Notes: generated from the sequence alone by a model not told the origin. 64,000 nucleotides of DNA from DATBLE01 sp963837265 (GCA_963837265.1 CAWIMQ010000006.1:372001-436000); one strand, 5' to 3'; shown: positions 8,636 through 19,101, numbered from the stretch's first letter. Translations and numbers: made by a program.

Positions 8636-9924
8636 CCGAACGTCGTCGGCTCGCGGGTGACCGGATAGGTCGCCCAGTAGAGCTTCTCGATCCCGCCGTG
8701 GTCACCGCGGACGACCCGGAGCAGCTCGCCGCGCTCGCGCCCCTCGGACACGCGGAACCGGTCGCGTCCGTCCGCCTCGAAGACGGAGACGGCACGCGGC
8801 TTGTCGTTCTCGGTCGGGCGCGCCCGTAGCCGCCCGCCCTCCCACCAGAACACGAACGGCGTGCCCTCTGCCCACCAGATCCCGAGCAGCTCGGCGATCT
8901 CGGCCGGGGGCCGAGCCTCGGGCCGCCAGGGCTCCTGCTCCTCCGGGTGGAGCTCGAGCGCTTTCTCGGCGAGCTCGACGCAGATCGTCTCGACGGCCAT
9001 GCCGGGGGTCGACGCGTTCGTCAGCACCGCCGCCCCGGTCCGCTCCTTGCGCCGGCCGAGGAGCATCGCCAGGAAGCCGGGCATCGCGCCGCCGTGGCCG
9101 AAGAACACGCGGTCGCCCTGGCGGGCGAGCTGGAGCCCGAGCCCGTGGCCGAGCGTCCATTCGTCCGGGTCGTCCATGACCTGCACCTGGTGCATCGCCT
9201 CGACCGAGGCGAGGTGACGAGCCCAGCGGCACAGATCGGACGGCGTGCTCCAGAGGCTGCCGACCGCTTCGACGCCGTCGCTCTCGAGCGACGGCTCCGG
9301 GCGCAGCGTGCGGTCGTACGGGTCGACGTAGTAGCCGCGCGCCACCGGCTCGACCGCTTGCCACGTCGTTCGCTCGAGCCCGGCAGGGCCGATCAGCCGC
9401 TCGTCGACGAATCGTGCGAACGGGGCTCCCGAGACCCGGCTGACGACCTCGCCCAGCAGCGCGTACGCCAGGTTCGAGTAGTGCCAGCGCTCGCCCGGAG
9501 GCAGGACGAGCTCCGCCTCGCCGAGGCGCGCGAGCAGCTCGCCCCCCTTGGGGAACTCCAGCGTCTCCCACACCTCGCCGGGCGGCTCGCGCTGGAGACC
9601 CGAGCTGTGCGCGAGCAGGCGGCGGAGCGTCAGCGAGCCGTGACCGGCTTCGGGAAGATGGCGCGAGAGCGGGTCGTCGAGCTCGAGCTCCCGATCATCT
9701 CGGAGGAGCATGACGGCCGCCGCGGTGAACGTCTTCGTGATCGAGCCGATCCGGTACTGCGTCTCGGGGCTCGGCGCGGCACCGTCGTCGACGGCGAGGC
9801 CGACCGCCTCGGCCCAGACGATCTCGTCACCGTGATAGACGGCCGCGGAGAGACTCGGCAGACGGAACCGCGCCTGGCCCGCGCGCAGGATCCGCGTCAG
9901 CTCCTCAGACGGCGGCAACGACAC
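8632..9924 (-). CDS. Serine beta-lactamase-like hydrolase (class C / esterase type)
   Basis: A 430-residue protein with the catalytic SITK motif at residues 61-64, a YSN motif in RWHYSNLAYALLGE and FGHGG in place of KTG. These are typical of class C beta-lactamase/D-aminopeptidase/EstB-type enzymes. There is no clear signal peptide, so a cytoplasmic esterase or peptidase is more likely than drug resistance. The GTG start at 9924 lies inside the end of the threonine aldolase gene (20-nt overlap), so the genes are coupled. Confidence 0.87.
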   Translation of the reverse strand: MSLPPSEELTRILRAGQARFRLPSLSAAVYHGDEIVWAEAVGLAVDDGAAPSPETQYRIGSITKTFTAAAVMLLRDDRELELDDPLSRHLPEAGHGSLTLRRLLAHSSGLQREPPGEVWETLEFPKGGELLARLGEAELVLPPGERWHYSNLAYALLGEVVSRVSGAPFARFVDERLIGPAGLERTTWQAVEPVARGYYVDPYDRTLRPEPSLESDGVEAVGSLWSTPSDLCRWARHLASVEAMHQVQVMDDPDEWTLGHGLGLQLARQGDRVFFGHGGAMPGFLAMLLGRRKERTGAAVLTNASTPGMAVETICVELAEKALELHPEEQEPWRPEARPPAEIAELLGIWWAEGTPFVFWWEGGRLRARPTENDKPRAVSVFEADGRDRFRVSEGRERGELLRVVRGDHGGIEKLYWATYPVTREPTTFG

Positions 9925-10939
9925 CCAGCGCCCGGGGAATCAGGTCGATCGCCCGGTCGACGTCCTCGTCGCTGACGCCGAGATGGGTCGCCACGCGGAG
10001 CACGCCGGGCCGCAACCGGCCGACCCGCACGCCGTGCTCGGCGATTCGCGCCTGCGCCGCTCGGGCCTCGACCCCGACCGAGGCGACGTCGATGCCGACG
10101 AAGTTGGTCTCGGTCGCGTCCACGTCGACCGGCAGGCCGGCGGCGGCGAGCCCCGCTGCGAGGCGTTTCGCGCGCGCGTGATCCTCCGCCAACCGCTCGA
10201 CGTTGTGGTCGAGCGCATAGAGCATCGCCGCGGCGACCACGCCCGCCTGCCGGAGCGCGCCGCCGAAGAGGAACTTCAGGCGCCACGCTTCCTCGATCCT
10301 CTCGTCCGACCCCGCGAGGATCGCACCCATCGGGCAGCCGAGGCCCTTCGAGAAGCACATCGTCACCGTGTCGGCAAGCTGGGCGTACGCCGCCGGTGGG
10401 ATGCCCGCCGCGACCGAGGCGTTGAGCAGCCGCGCCCCGTCGAGGTGGACGACGAGCCCGAGGTCGCGTGCGGCCTCGACGGTCGCGCCCAGCTCGCCGA
10501 CGGGCCAGACACGACCGCCGGCGCTGCGGTGTGTCTGCTCGAGCACGACGATGCTCGCCGGCTGCAGCCAGTCGGCTGTCTCGACCGCCTCGCGCACCTG
10601 GGCCGGCGTGATCCGACCGGCCACTCCCGGCAGGGGGCGCGCGACCAATCCGGAATGGACGGCCGGCCCGCCGGCCTCGAAGATGAGGATGTGAGTCCGC
10701 TCCTCGGCGATCAGCTGGCCGCCCGGACGGGTGAGGACGCGGAGGGCGATCTGATTCGCCATCGTGGCGGTCGGCAGGAACAGCGCGCGCTCATGGCCGA
10801 GCAGCTCGGCGGCGCGGCGCTGGAGCTCGTTGACCGTCGGATCCTCCTGCGCCTGCTCGTCGCCGAGCTCGGCGGCGGCCATCGCGGCGAGCATCTCCGC
10901 ACTTGGCTGCGTGGCGGTGTCGGAGCGGAGGTCGATCAC
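9905..10939 (-). CDS. ltaE: Low-specificity L-threonine aldolase
   Basis: A PLP enzyme of fold type I that splits threonine or allo-threonine to glycine and acetaldehyde. It starts VIDLRSDTATQPS, the family signature. It has a LDGARLLNA segment with the PLP-binding Asp, and the Schiff-base Lys about residue 198 in CFSKGLGCPMG. GTG 10939 is chosen because it puts the signature at the very N-terminus. About 344 residues is normal. The glycine product could feed the glycine cleavage operon 2 kb away, which is inference. It is divergent from rlmN. Confidence 0.9.
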   Translation of the reverse strand: MIDLRSDTATQPSAEMLAAMAAAELGDEQAQEDPTVNELQRRAAELLGHERALFLPTATMANQIALRVLTRPGGQLIAEERTHILIFEAGGPAVHSGLVARPLPGVAGRITPAQVREAVETADWLQPASIVVLEQTHRSAGGRVWPVGELGATVEAARDLGLVVHLDGARLLNASVAAGIPPAAYAQLADTVTMCFSKGLGCPMGAILAGSDERIEEAWRLKFLFGGALRQAGVVAAAMLYALDHNVERLAEDHARAKRLAAGLAAAGLPVDVDATETNFVGIDVASVGVEARAAQARIAEHGVRVGRLRPGVLRVATHLGVSDEDVDRAIDLIPRALGVVAAV

Positions 10940-11195
10940 GCGATGCCAGCCTAGCGATCCCCGCGACCTCGTCCACGCCCCCACTCAGGGTGGGGAAGCC
11001 TCCCGCCGCCCTCGGAGGCGACGCTACCCGTGATCGTGTTACGGCATCGTGGCGGATGCGTGCCGATTTCGCCGCCCCGGCCTCGGCGCCGGCCGGTGGC
11101 GAATCCCGGGTCGCCCCGCGAGCCCAGTCCTCGCCCGCCGGAGGCCCCGGGACCGACGGCTGCGCGCATTCTCTTCCGGTCGCTACCGTGGCACC

Positions 11196-12178
<983 letters not shown>

Positions 12179-12182
<4 letters not shown>

Positions 12183-12409
12183 CCGTACAACGGGGTGGAG
12201 GCGATCCAGACCCGATCGGAGACGAGCCTCGCCGCCTCCTCGAGCTTGTCCCGGGCGAGCAGGTCCACCACCCGGTAGCAGAGGTCCCGGCCGACGATCG
12301 GGAAGAGCCGAAGATCGTCCTCGACCGGGCCGAGAAGCTCTCCTGCCTGCCGTTGCGAAGGGCGCCGCTTCACTGCGGACAGGATCCCCTCGGCAACCCC
12401 TTCGGTCAA
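12179..12409 (-). CDS. Small hypothetical protein
   Basis: A 76-residue frame starting at TTG 12409. It reads as a plausible helical domain (AGELLGPVEDDLRLFPIVGRD, then YRVVDLLARDKLEEAARLV). It overlaps the convergent rlmN stop by 4 nt. Residue composition is protein-like, but no family is recognised and the start is weak. It could be the tail of a decayed gene with the region at 12445-12710. Confidence 0.35.
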
Positions 12410-12444
12410 TGGGCCGCACGGCCCAACTGAGAGCGCGGCGTGGC

Positions 12445-12710
12445 CTAGCGCTCCGCCGAGGTGGAAAAATTGCGCAGGCGGCGCGGGATCGGTCGACCCC
12501 GGAGCGGGCTGTCGACCAGGTCCTCGGCCAGGCGCTCCGCCTCACCCTGCTCGCGCCCCGCTCGGCTCGCAAGGGGAGTGCTCGCCGAGGATCCGCTCGC
12601 GCTCTCGCCGGTCCGGCTACCGCCCCTCCTGGCGCGGAGGCAGAGCTTCCGGCTCGCCGGCGCCAGGCGATACGACGACGTGCGGAGTGCGCAGAGCCGG
12701 GGGACGCAAC
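12445..12710 (-). pseudogene. Possible frameshifted coding remnant
   Basis: There is no intact gene between gcvPB and the small ORF, but the minus strand shows three protein-like pieces in different frames. One has EALPPRQEGR, the next RRERERILGEHSPCEPSG, and the last ends LAEDLVDSPLRGRPIPRRLR before a TAG at 12445. GC bias can produce such patterns, so this is tentative. Confidence 0.25.
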
Positions 12711-14207
12711 TCAGACGCCTTTCGGGACGGCGACCCCAGCCGGCTCTCCGGCGAGATCGGGGTGGTTCTCGAACCCGTAGCGGACGACCGCGCGCCTGGC
12801 CGCCTTCACCTCGTCCAGCCGCCCGACCGGCCTGCTGTGCGGTGCGGCGTGAACCAGGTCAGGGTCAGCCGCGGCCTCACGGGCGATCGCGAGCATCGCC
12901 TCGCAGAACTCGTCCAGCCGCTCCTTCGGCTCGGTCTCGGTCGGCTCGATCATCAGCGCCTCCCGGACGATCAGCGGGAAGTAGATCGTCGGCGGGTGGA
13001 TGCCGAAGTCCATCAGTCGCTTCGCGACATCGAGGGCGGAGACACCGTGCTCTTCCTTCAGCGTCCTCGCAGAGAGGACGAACTCGTGCATGCAGAGCCG
13101 GTCGAACGGCAGGTCGTATGCCTGCTTCAGCCGGGCGAGGAGGTAGTTCGCGTTCAGGACCGCCGCCTCGGACATCTCGCGCAAACCCGGCCCGTACGAG
13201 CGGATGTACGCGTACGAGCGGACGAAGACCCCGAACGGGCCGGTGAACGCGCGCACCTTGCCGATCGACTTCGGCCGGTCGGAGTCGAGCCCGAAGCTTC
13301 CGTCCTCGCGGCGGATCACGACCGGGACGGGGAGGAACGGCTCGAGCGCCTCGGCCACCGCGATCGGGCCGCCGCCGGGGCCGCCGCCGCCGTGCGGCTG
13401 GGAGAAGGTCTTGTGGAGGTTGATGTGGACGACGTCGAAACCCATGTCGCCGGGCCGCGAGATTCCGCAGACCGCGTTGAGATTCGCACCGTCGTAGTAC
13501 ATGAGCGCGCCCTCGCCGTGGAAGATCCGCTCGATCTCCTCGATGTTCTCGTCGAAGAGCCCGAGGGTCGACGGGTTGGTGAGCATCAGGCCCGCGGTCC
13601 GCGGCCCGACCTTGCTGCGCAGGTCCTCGATGTCGATGTTTCCGCGCGGATCGGTCTTGACGCCGATCAGTTCGTACCCGGCCATCGTCACGCTTGCCGG
13701 ATTCGTCCCGTGCGCGGTGTCCGGGACGACGACCTCGCGGCGCTGCTCGCCCTCGCCGAGGTCGGCGAAATATGCGTGGAACAGCATCAGTCCGGTGAGC
13801 TCTCCCTGCGACCCGGCTGCCGGCTGGAGCGAGACCGCGTGGAGCCCCGCCACCTCGGCGAGGATCTCCTGAAGCCGCCACTCCAGCTCGAGCGCCCCCT
13901 GGGCGCCGTCCTCCTCCTGGAGCGGGTGCAGGTCGCGGAAGCCTTCGAGCATGACCACGCGCTCGTTCACGCGCGGGTTGTGCTTCATCGTGCACGAGCC
14001 CAGCGGGTAGAAGCCCGTGTCGATCCCGAAGTTGCGGGTGGAGAGCTCGGTGAAGTGCCGGACGAGCTCCGGCTCGGAAACCTCGGGCAGGCGCGGCGGG
14101 AGGCGCCGGGCGAGCTCGGGCGGCACCTCGGAGACGGGAAGGTCGTGCCGCGGCAGGCTGGACGCGCGCCGGCCGGGCCGTGACCGCTCGAAGATCAGCC
14201 TCGTCAT
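12711..14207 (-). CDS. gcvPB: Glycine dehydrogenase (decarboxylating) subunit 2
   Basis: C-terminal half of the P protein of the glycine cleavage system. It decarboxylates glycine and passes the aminomethyl group to lipoyl-GcvH. The PLP Lys is about residue 266 in HINLHKTFSQPHGGGGPG. Also visible are YPLGSCTMKHNPR, PDTAHGTNPAS and DGANLNAV. At 498 residues it has the usual length of the split subunit. ATG 14207 overlaps the gcvPA stop (ATGA), so equimolar synthesis by coupling is expected. Confidence 0.95.
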   Translation of the reverse strand: MTRLIFERSRPGRRASSLPRHDLPVSEVPPELARRLPPRLPEVSEPELVRHFTELSTRNFGIDTGFYPLGSCTMKHNPRVNERVVMLEGFRDLHPLQEEDGAQGALELEWRLQEILAEVAGLHAVSLQPAAGSQGELTGLMLFHAYFADLGEGEQRREVVVPDTAHGTNPASVTMAGYELIGVKTDPRGNIDIEDLRSKVGPRTAGLMLTNPSTLGLFDENIEEIERIFHGEGALMYYDGANLNAVCGISRPGDMGFDVVHINLHKTFSQPHGGGGPGGGPIAVAEALEPFLPVPVVIRREDGSFGLDSDRPKSIGKVRAFTGPFGVFVRSYAYIRSYGPGLREMSEAAVLNANYLLARLKQAYDLPFDRLCMHEFVLSARTLKEEHGVSALDVAKRLMDFGIHPPTIYFPLIVREALMIEPTETEPKERLDEFCEAMLAIAREAAADPDLVHAAPHSRPVGRLDEVKAARRAVVRYGFENHPDLAGEPAGVAVPKGV

Positions 14208-15544
14208 CCGATCGCCTCGGCGAGAACGTCGGCGAGGCGGTCGATGTCGGCCCGGCTCCGCTTCTCCGTGACCGCCACGAGCAGCGCGTCGTCGAGCCCC
14301 TCGTAGTCGCGACCGAGTGCGTATCCGGGGTGGACGCCCCTGGCGCGCGCCTCGCGGATCGTGTCGCGTGCACTCCGTCCGAGGCGTACGGCAAACTCCT
14401 TGAATGTTGTCCTTTCGGGAAACAACAGCTCGGCGCCGGCGCCGGACAGACGCTCCTTCGCGTGGTCGGCGAGCGCCATGCAGGTCTCCCCCACCTCCCT
14501 CAGCCCCTGCGGCCCCAGCCAGGTCAGGTGCACGAGCCCGGCGAGTGCGAGCAGCGTCTGGTTCGTCGTGATGTTGGACGTCGCCTTCTCACGGCGGATG
14601 TGCTGCTCCCGGGTCTGCAGGGTGAGGACATAGCCGCGCTTGCCCGCGGTGTCGGTGGTCTCGCCGGCGATCCGACCCGGCATCCGGCGCGTGTATTCGG
14701 CGCGGGCGGCGATGAAGCCGTAGTGCGGACCGCCGAATGACTGGTAGTTACCCGCGCTCTGGCCCTCGCCGATCGCGATTGCGCATCCGTAGTTGCCCGG
14801 CGCCTCCAGAACGCCGAGCGAGACCGGGTCGACGTGCGCGACCGCGAGCGCCTCCGCCTCGTTGGCCGCGGCGGCGAGATCGGGTGCCGGCTCCAGGCAG
14901 CCGAAGAAGTTCGGCTGCTGGAAGATGACGCAGGCCGCGCCCTGTGCGGCGGCGCCGAGCTCGTCCGGATCAGTCGCCCCGTTGCGATGCGGCACCTCGA
15001 CCACCTCGAGCCCGAACCCGGGCGCGTAGGTCTTCACGACCTGCCGCACCTGCGGATTGACGGACTCGGCGAGGACAACCCTCGTCCGGCCGGTCGCGTG
15101 CTTGGCGATGAAGCAGGCGTCCGCGGCGACCGTGGTCCCGTCGTAGCCGGACGCGTTGGAGACGTCCATGCCGGTCAGCTCGCAGATCGCGGTCTGGTAC
15201 TCGAAGATCGTCTGGAGCACGCCCTGGCTCATCTCGGGCTGGTAGGGCGTGTACGCGGTCAGGAACTCCCCGCGCTGGAGCACGGCGTCGACGACGGCAG
15301 GGACATAGTGGTCGTAGATCCCCGCGCCCAGGAACGAGAGCTCTGCTCCTGCGTGGACGTTCCGGGACGCCAGCTGCTCGAGGTGGGCGACGAGCTCCGG
15401 CTCCGACAGCGCCGGCTCGAGGTCGAGCTCGCCGCGGAACCGCACGGCCTCCGGGATGTCGCGAAAGAGCTCCTCGACGGAGGAGACACCGATCATGGCG
15501 AGCATCGCCTCGCGGTCGGCGTCTGTCAGCGAGAGGAAGCTCAC
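14204..15544 (-). CDS. gcvPA: Glycine dehydrogenase (decarboxylating) subunit 1
   Basis: N-terminal half of the split P protein, 446 residues. Family segments seen are GAGIYDHYVPAVVD, TAYTPYQPEMSQG, QTAICELTGMDVSNASGYDG and SFGGPHYGF. It pairs with GcvPB to build one active site. The start is GTG 15544. A 95-bp gap separates it from gcvH upstream, the largest gap in this operon. Confidence 0.95.
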   Translation of the reverse strand: MSFLSLTDADREAMLAMIGVSSVEELFRDIPEAVRFRGELDLEPALSEPELVAHLEQLASRNVHAGAELSFLGAGIYDHYVPAVVDAVLQRGEFLTAYTPYQPEMSQGVLQTIFEYQTAICELTGMDVSNASGYDGTTVAADACFIAKHATGRTRVVLAESVNPQVRQVVKTYAPGFGLEVVEVPHRNGATDPDELGAAAQGAACVIFQQPNFFGCLEPAPDLAAAANEAEALAVAHVDPVSLGVLEAPGNYGCAIAIGEGQSAGNYQSFGGPHYGFIAARAEYTRRMPGRIAGETTDTAGKRGYVLTLQTREQHIRREKATSNITTNQTLLALAGLVHLTWLGPQGLREVGETCMALADHAKERLSGAGAELLFPERTTFKEFAVRLGRSARDTIREARARGVHPGYALGRDYEGLDDALLVAVTEKRSRADIDRLADVLAEAIG

Positions 15545-15639
15545 GCCGTCCTTCCCCCCCGGGTCGGGGAATCGCTAGAGATGCCGGCGGGGCTTGTCAT
15601 CGCGTGCCGGTCCCGGTCGCCTCGCGGAGCGAAGCCGCC

Positions 15640-16032
15640 TCACAGCGACGCAAGGTGACTCTTGTACGCTTCGGCGTCCATCAGCCCGTCGGTCTCCGAG
15701 GGATCGGCGATCCGGATGCGCACGAGCCAGCCCTCGCCGTAAGGATCCTCGTTCACCGTCTCGGGCTCGTCGACGACCTTCTGGTTCACCTCGGCCACCT
15801 CGCCCGAGAGCGGGGCAATCAGGTCGGACACGGCCTTGACCGACTCGACCTCGCCGTAGGCGCCGTCCTTCGTCAGGGTCGCGCCGACGTCGGGCGGCTC
15901 GTAGTGGACGAGCTCGCCGAGCGCATCCTGCCCGTACCAGGTGATGCCGAGCGTTGCGGTGTCTCCCTCGATCCGTGCCCAGTCGTGCTCGGAGTGGTAC
16001 CTGAGGTCGTCGGGGTAGCTCTCGGACGCCAC
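15640..16032 (-). CDS. gcvH: Glycine cleavage system H protein
   Basis: A 130-residue lipoyl carrier protein. The lipoylated Lys is about residue 66 in the motif EVESVKAVSDLIAPLSGEV, followed by the conserved N-x2-V-x5 pattern and GEGWLVRI. It shuttles the aminomethyl group between GcvPA/PB, GcvT and lipoamide dehydrogenase. GTG 16032 is 6 bp downstream of the gcvT stop. Confidence 0.95.
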   Translation of the reverse strand: MASESYPDDLRYHSEHDWARIEGDTATLGITWYGQDALGELVHYEPPDVGATLTKDGAYGEVESVKAVSDLIAPLSGEVAEVNQKVVDEPETVNEDPYGEGWLVRIRIADPSETDGLMDAEAYKSHLASL

Positions 16033-16038
16033 GTGACG

Positions 16039-17088
16039 TCACTCCTCTCGTCGGTAGATCGGCTTCTTGACACTGCGCGCGCGCCGGTGCCGGCCCCGTA
16101 CGTCGATCGTCAGGGCGGCGCCCGGCTCGGCCAGAGCGGCGGGAACATAACCCATCCCGATCCCCTCTTCGAGCATCGGCGAGTGGGTGCCGGAGGTGAC
16201 CTCGCCCCCCTCGAGGATGGCCATCCCCTGCCGCGGGACCGCACGCTCCTCCATCACGAACGCGGCGAGGCGGGTAGCCGGCCCCTCCTCCTCGATCCGG
16301 CGGAGCGCATCCACGCCCGTGAAGTCCTTGTCGAGCGCGCACACCCAGTCGAGCCCGGCCGAGATCGCCTCGGTGTCCGGCCCGATGTCGTTGCCGTGCA
16401 GCGGGTAGCAGACCTCGAGGCGCAGGCTGTCGCGGGCACCCAGCCCGCACGGCGTGACGCCGCGTTCCAGGACGGAATCCCAGAGCGCGCCCGTGTCCTC
16501 GGCCATCGAGAGCAGCTCGACTCCCTCCTCGCCGGTGTAGCCCGTCCGGTTCACCATGCAGGTGATCCCGGCGATCTCGCCCTCTGCGAAGGTGAACGCG
16601 GGCGCCTTCGGGAGCTCCAGGCGCTCCAGCGCGCGCGGGCCCTGGACGGCGACCAGGCCGTACTCGTCCGACACGTCGCGGACGTCCGACCCCGGCACCT
16701 CACGCTCCTTCAGCCACGCGTAGTCCGCGTCGCGATTGGACGCGTTCACGATCAGCAGGAAGCGGCACGCCTCGAGCTCGTACGCGATCAGGTCGTCGAT
16801 GATCCCGCCCCGGTCGTTCGTCAGCAGCGTGTACTGGGCTCGACCGGGCCCGATCCGCTCGAGGTCGTTCGAGAGGAGCGACTGGAGAAGCTCGCGCGCC
16901 CTGGGGCCTTCCACCTCCAGCTCGCCCATGTGCGAGACGTCGAATGCGCCGGCGTCCTCGCGGACCGCGCGGTGCTCCTGGATCACGCCCTCGTACTGGA
17001 CCGGCATCTCCCACCCGGCGAACGGGACCATCCGCGCCCCGAGAGCGGCGTGACGATCGTGCAGCGGTGTGCGCCGGAGCGTCTGCAC
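16039..17088 (-). CDS. gcvT: Aminomethyltransferase (glycine cleavage T protein)
   Basis: A 349-residue folate-dependent T protein. It shows PFAGWEMPVQY, FDVSHMGELEVEG, the NRTGYTGEEGVELL folate-site segment and GLGARDSLRLE. It releases ammonia and forms 5,10-methylene-THF. It is first in the gcv operon and starts 41 bp after the ftsZ stop, too close for a glycine riboswitch. It may be read through from ftsZ or use a promoter inside it. Confidence 0.95.
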   Translation of the reverse strand: MQTLRRTPLHDRHAALGARMVPFAGWEMPVQYEGVIQEHRAVREDAGAFDVSHMGELEVEGPRARELLQSLLSNDLERIGPGRAQYTLLTNDRGGIIDDLIAYELEACRFLLIVNASNRDADYAWLKEREVPGSDVRDVSDEYGLVAVQGPRALERLELPKAPAFTFAEGEIAGITCMVNRTGYTGEEGVELLSMAEDTGALWDSVLERGVTPCGLGARDSLRLEVCYPLHGNDIGPDTEAISAGLDWVCALDKDFTGVDALRRIEEEGPATRLAAFVMEERAVPRQGMAILEGGEVTSGTHSPMLEEGIGMGYVPAALAEPGAALTIDVRGRHRRARSVKKPIYRREE

Positions 17089-17129
17089 CGCCGCTGATGC
17101 TACTCCACCCTGGTCAGGGGCTCCGGCCG

Positions 17130-18215
17130 CTAGCCGTCGCGGAGGAACGACGGCACGTCGAGCATCTCCGAGGGAACGTCGAAGCCCTGCCCCGAGTCCC
17201 TGACGATCGGCGCCCCGGGGGCGGCGACCCGTTGCCGCTCGACGCGACGCGCGCGCCGCCGGGCCTGGCCGAAGCCGGTCGCGATCACCGTCACCCGCAC
17301 CTCCGGGCCCATCGACGGGTCGATGACGGCCCCGAAGATGATGTTCGCGTTCGCGTCCGCGGCGGCGGTGACGACCTCGGCCGCCTCGTTCACCTCGAAG
17401 AGGCCGACGTCGGGACCGGCGGTGACGTTGAGCAGGATCCCTGTCGCGCCCTCGATCGACGACTCGAGCAGCGGCGACGACACCGCGACCCGAGCGGCCT
17501 CGGCGGCCCTGCTCTCGCCCGAAGCGCTGCCGATCCCCATCAGCGCGGAGCCGGCCTCGCGCATGATCGTCCGGACGTCGGCAAAGTCGAGGTTGACCAG
17601 CCCGGGCACGGTGATCAGGTCGGTGATCCCCTGAACGCCCTGGCGGAGCACGTCGTCGGCCAGCCGGAACGCGTCGACCACGGAGGTCTTGCGCTCCACC
17701 ACCTGGAGCAGGCGGTCGTTCTCGATCACGATCAGCGTGTCCACGAACTCGCGGATGTCGTTGATCCCGGCCTCCGCCCGGCCGGAGCGCACCCGCCCCT
17801 CGAACGCGAACGGCTTCGTGACGACACCGACCGTGAGCGCACCGATCTCCCGGCCGATCTCGGCGACGATCGGAGCCGCGCCGGTGCCGGTGCCACCGCC
17901 CTCGCCCGCGGTGACGAAGATCATGTCCGCGCCCTTCAGGGCGTCCTTCAACTCGTCGCGGGACTCGTGTGCCGCTGCGTTGCCGACCACCGGGTCGGCG
18001 CCGGCGCCGAGCCCGCGGGTGACCTTCGAGCCGATGTGGATCTTCACGTCCGCGTCGCTCATCAGCAGCGCCTGCGCGTCCGTGTTCACGGCAATGAACT
18101 CGACGCCGGTCAGACCGGCCTCGACCATGCGATTGACAGCGTTCGTACCGCCTCCGCCGACGCCGATCACCTTCAGGACGGCGAGGTAGCTACCGGTTTG
18201 ATCTCTCATGCTCAC
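17130..18215 (-). CDS. ftsZ: Cell division protein FtsZ
   Basis: Tubulin-like GTPase that forms the division ring. It has VIGVGGGGTNAVNRM at the N-terminus, the tubulin signature GEGGGTGTGAAPIVAE near residue 105, and GRAEAGINDI and NLDFADVRTIM in the core. The short linker ends in the conserved C-terminal peptide LDVPSFLRDG that binds partners such as SepF or FtsW. At 361 residues the linker is shorter than in many actinobacteria. GTG 18215 or ATG 18209 can start it. It has its own promoter upstream and no ftsA or sepF beside it. Confidence 0.97.
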   Translation of the reverse strand: MSMRDQTGSYLAVLKVIGVGGGGTNAVNRMVEAGLTGVEFIAVNTDAQALLMSDADVKIHIGSKVTRGLGAGADPVVGNAAAHESRDELKDALKGADMIFVTAGEGGGTGTGAAPIVAEIGREIGALTVGVVTKPFAFEGRVRSGRAEAGINDIREFVDTLIVIENDRLLQVVERKTSVVDAFRLADDVLRQGVQGITDLITVPGLVNLDFADVRTIMREAGSALMGIGSASGESRAAEAARVAVSSPLLESSIEGATGILLNVTAGPDVGLFEVNEAAEVVTAAADANANIIFGAVIDPSMGPEVRVTVIATGFGQARRRARRVERQRVAAPGAPIVRDSGQGFDVPSEMLDVPSFLRDG

Positions 18216-18285
18216 GGTGACGTCCAGTCTGCTCGATCTCGATGTCTACTTCAGGATTGGGGAGCGAACACCTTCCCATCGCGTC

Positions 18286-18314
18286 AGGGTAGGGCCATCC
18301 GTCCGGCCTGTCAA
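18286..18314 (-). promoter_or_regulatory. Candidate ftsZ promoter
   Basis: On the minus strand a perfect TTGACA (18309-18314) is followed after 17 nt by TACCCT (18286-18291), which fits the actinobacterial TANNNT box. Transcription would start near 18279, leaving a leader of about 64 nt. It lies in the 127-bp gap between ftsQ and ftsZ and would let FtsZ be made independently of the cluster. Confidence 0.6.
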
Positions 18315-18342
18315 TGCGATCTGCGATCATGATCACTGAAGC

Positions 18343-19101
18343 TCAACTAGAGACTTGAGGGTTGTAGCCCGCGACTGGACGCTCGGGAACGCTCACGTCC
18401 ACGTACCGTGCACCCGAGGTCAGGGGCAGGATGCGCTTCGCGATCGCCAGCTTGAGACGAAGGTCGCCGCTGTTGCCGAGACGAAGCTCGGTTCCCGACG
18501 CGAGTACCAGCGTGAGCACGCCGTCCTCCACGACCACCTGGCGGGCATTCACCCCGACGCGGAGCGCGTGCAACGCACCGACGGCGGCCACGCCCATCGC
18601 CCCGACGCCCCCGAGCGTCGAGTTCACGATCACCTCGGTCGAAGCCGGAAGCCAGATCCGTGGCAGCCGTGGGTTGGGACGCCGGTCCAGCCGCCGGAGG
18701 ACGCGGGCCGTCGACGAGACGACCCATGCGTCTGCGCCCCTCCGCAGGACGGCAACCGGCCGCTCGAGCCGTACCCGCACCTTGAGGGTGTGGGGGAAGT
18801 CGCGATCGAAGCGCGGGTCGGTGATCTCCGTCACGGCGGCCAGCCTTCGCTCCGCGGCTCTCGCGTCGAACCGGACCAGGCTCCGCCCGACGTACGAAAC
18901 GAGGGCGGCGCGGATCTCGGCGGCCACCGGCGGCGGCGCGCCGGAGACCTCGACTCGATCGAGAGCGAAGAGGGAGGTCTGCCGGGCGACGACGTAGACG
19001 CCGACCGCTGCGACGACGAGCGCGAATGCGGCGGCGGCGACGAGCAGCGGGCTGGAGCCCGGCGCCGGCCGGCTGCTGCGTGGACGTGTTGCGGCGGCCA
19101 T
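18343..19101 (-). CDS. ftsQ: Cell division protein FtsQ
   Basis: A 252-residue bitopic division protein. It has a basic cytoplasmic tail (ATRPRSSRPAPG), one membrane segment about residues 18-40, then a POTRA domain beginning LFALDRVEVSGAPP. The beta domain carries the FPHTLKVRVRLERPVAVLR segment. It links FtsB/FtsL to the rest of the divisome. Position between murB and ftsZ is typical of the cluster. Confidence 0.9.
   Translation of the reverse strand: MAAATRPRSSRPAPGSSPLLVAAAAFALVVAAVGVYVVARQTSLFALDRVEVSGAPPPVAAEIRAALVSYVGRSLVRFDARAAERRLAAVTEITDPRFDRDFPHTLKVRVRLERPVAVLRRGADAWVVSSTARVLRRLDRRPNPRLPRIWLPASTEVIVNSTLGGVGAMGVAAVGALHALRVGVNARQVVVEDGVLTLVLASGTELRLGNSGDLRLKLAIAKRILPLTSGARYVDVSVPERPVAGYNPQVSS

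Noticed and set aside
8632..9924. Antibiotic-resistance beta-lactamase
   Set aside because: No signal peptide, an FGHGG third motif and coupling to threonine aldolase point to an esterase or peptidase of the same fold.
10940..11195. Regulatory RNA between ltaE and rlmN
   Set aside because: Only a short CCCAC/GTGGG inverted repeat and no clear promoter pair could be seen.
17089..17129. Glycine riboswitch before gcvT
   Set aside because: Only 41 bp separate it from ftsZ, too short for the aptamer.
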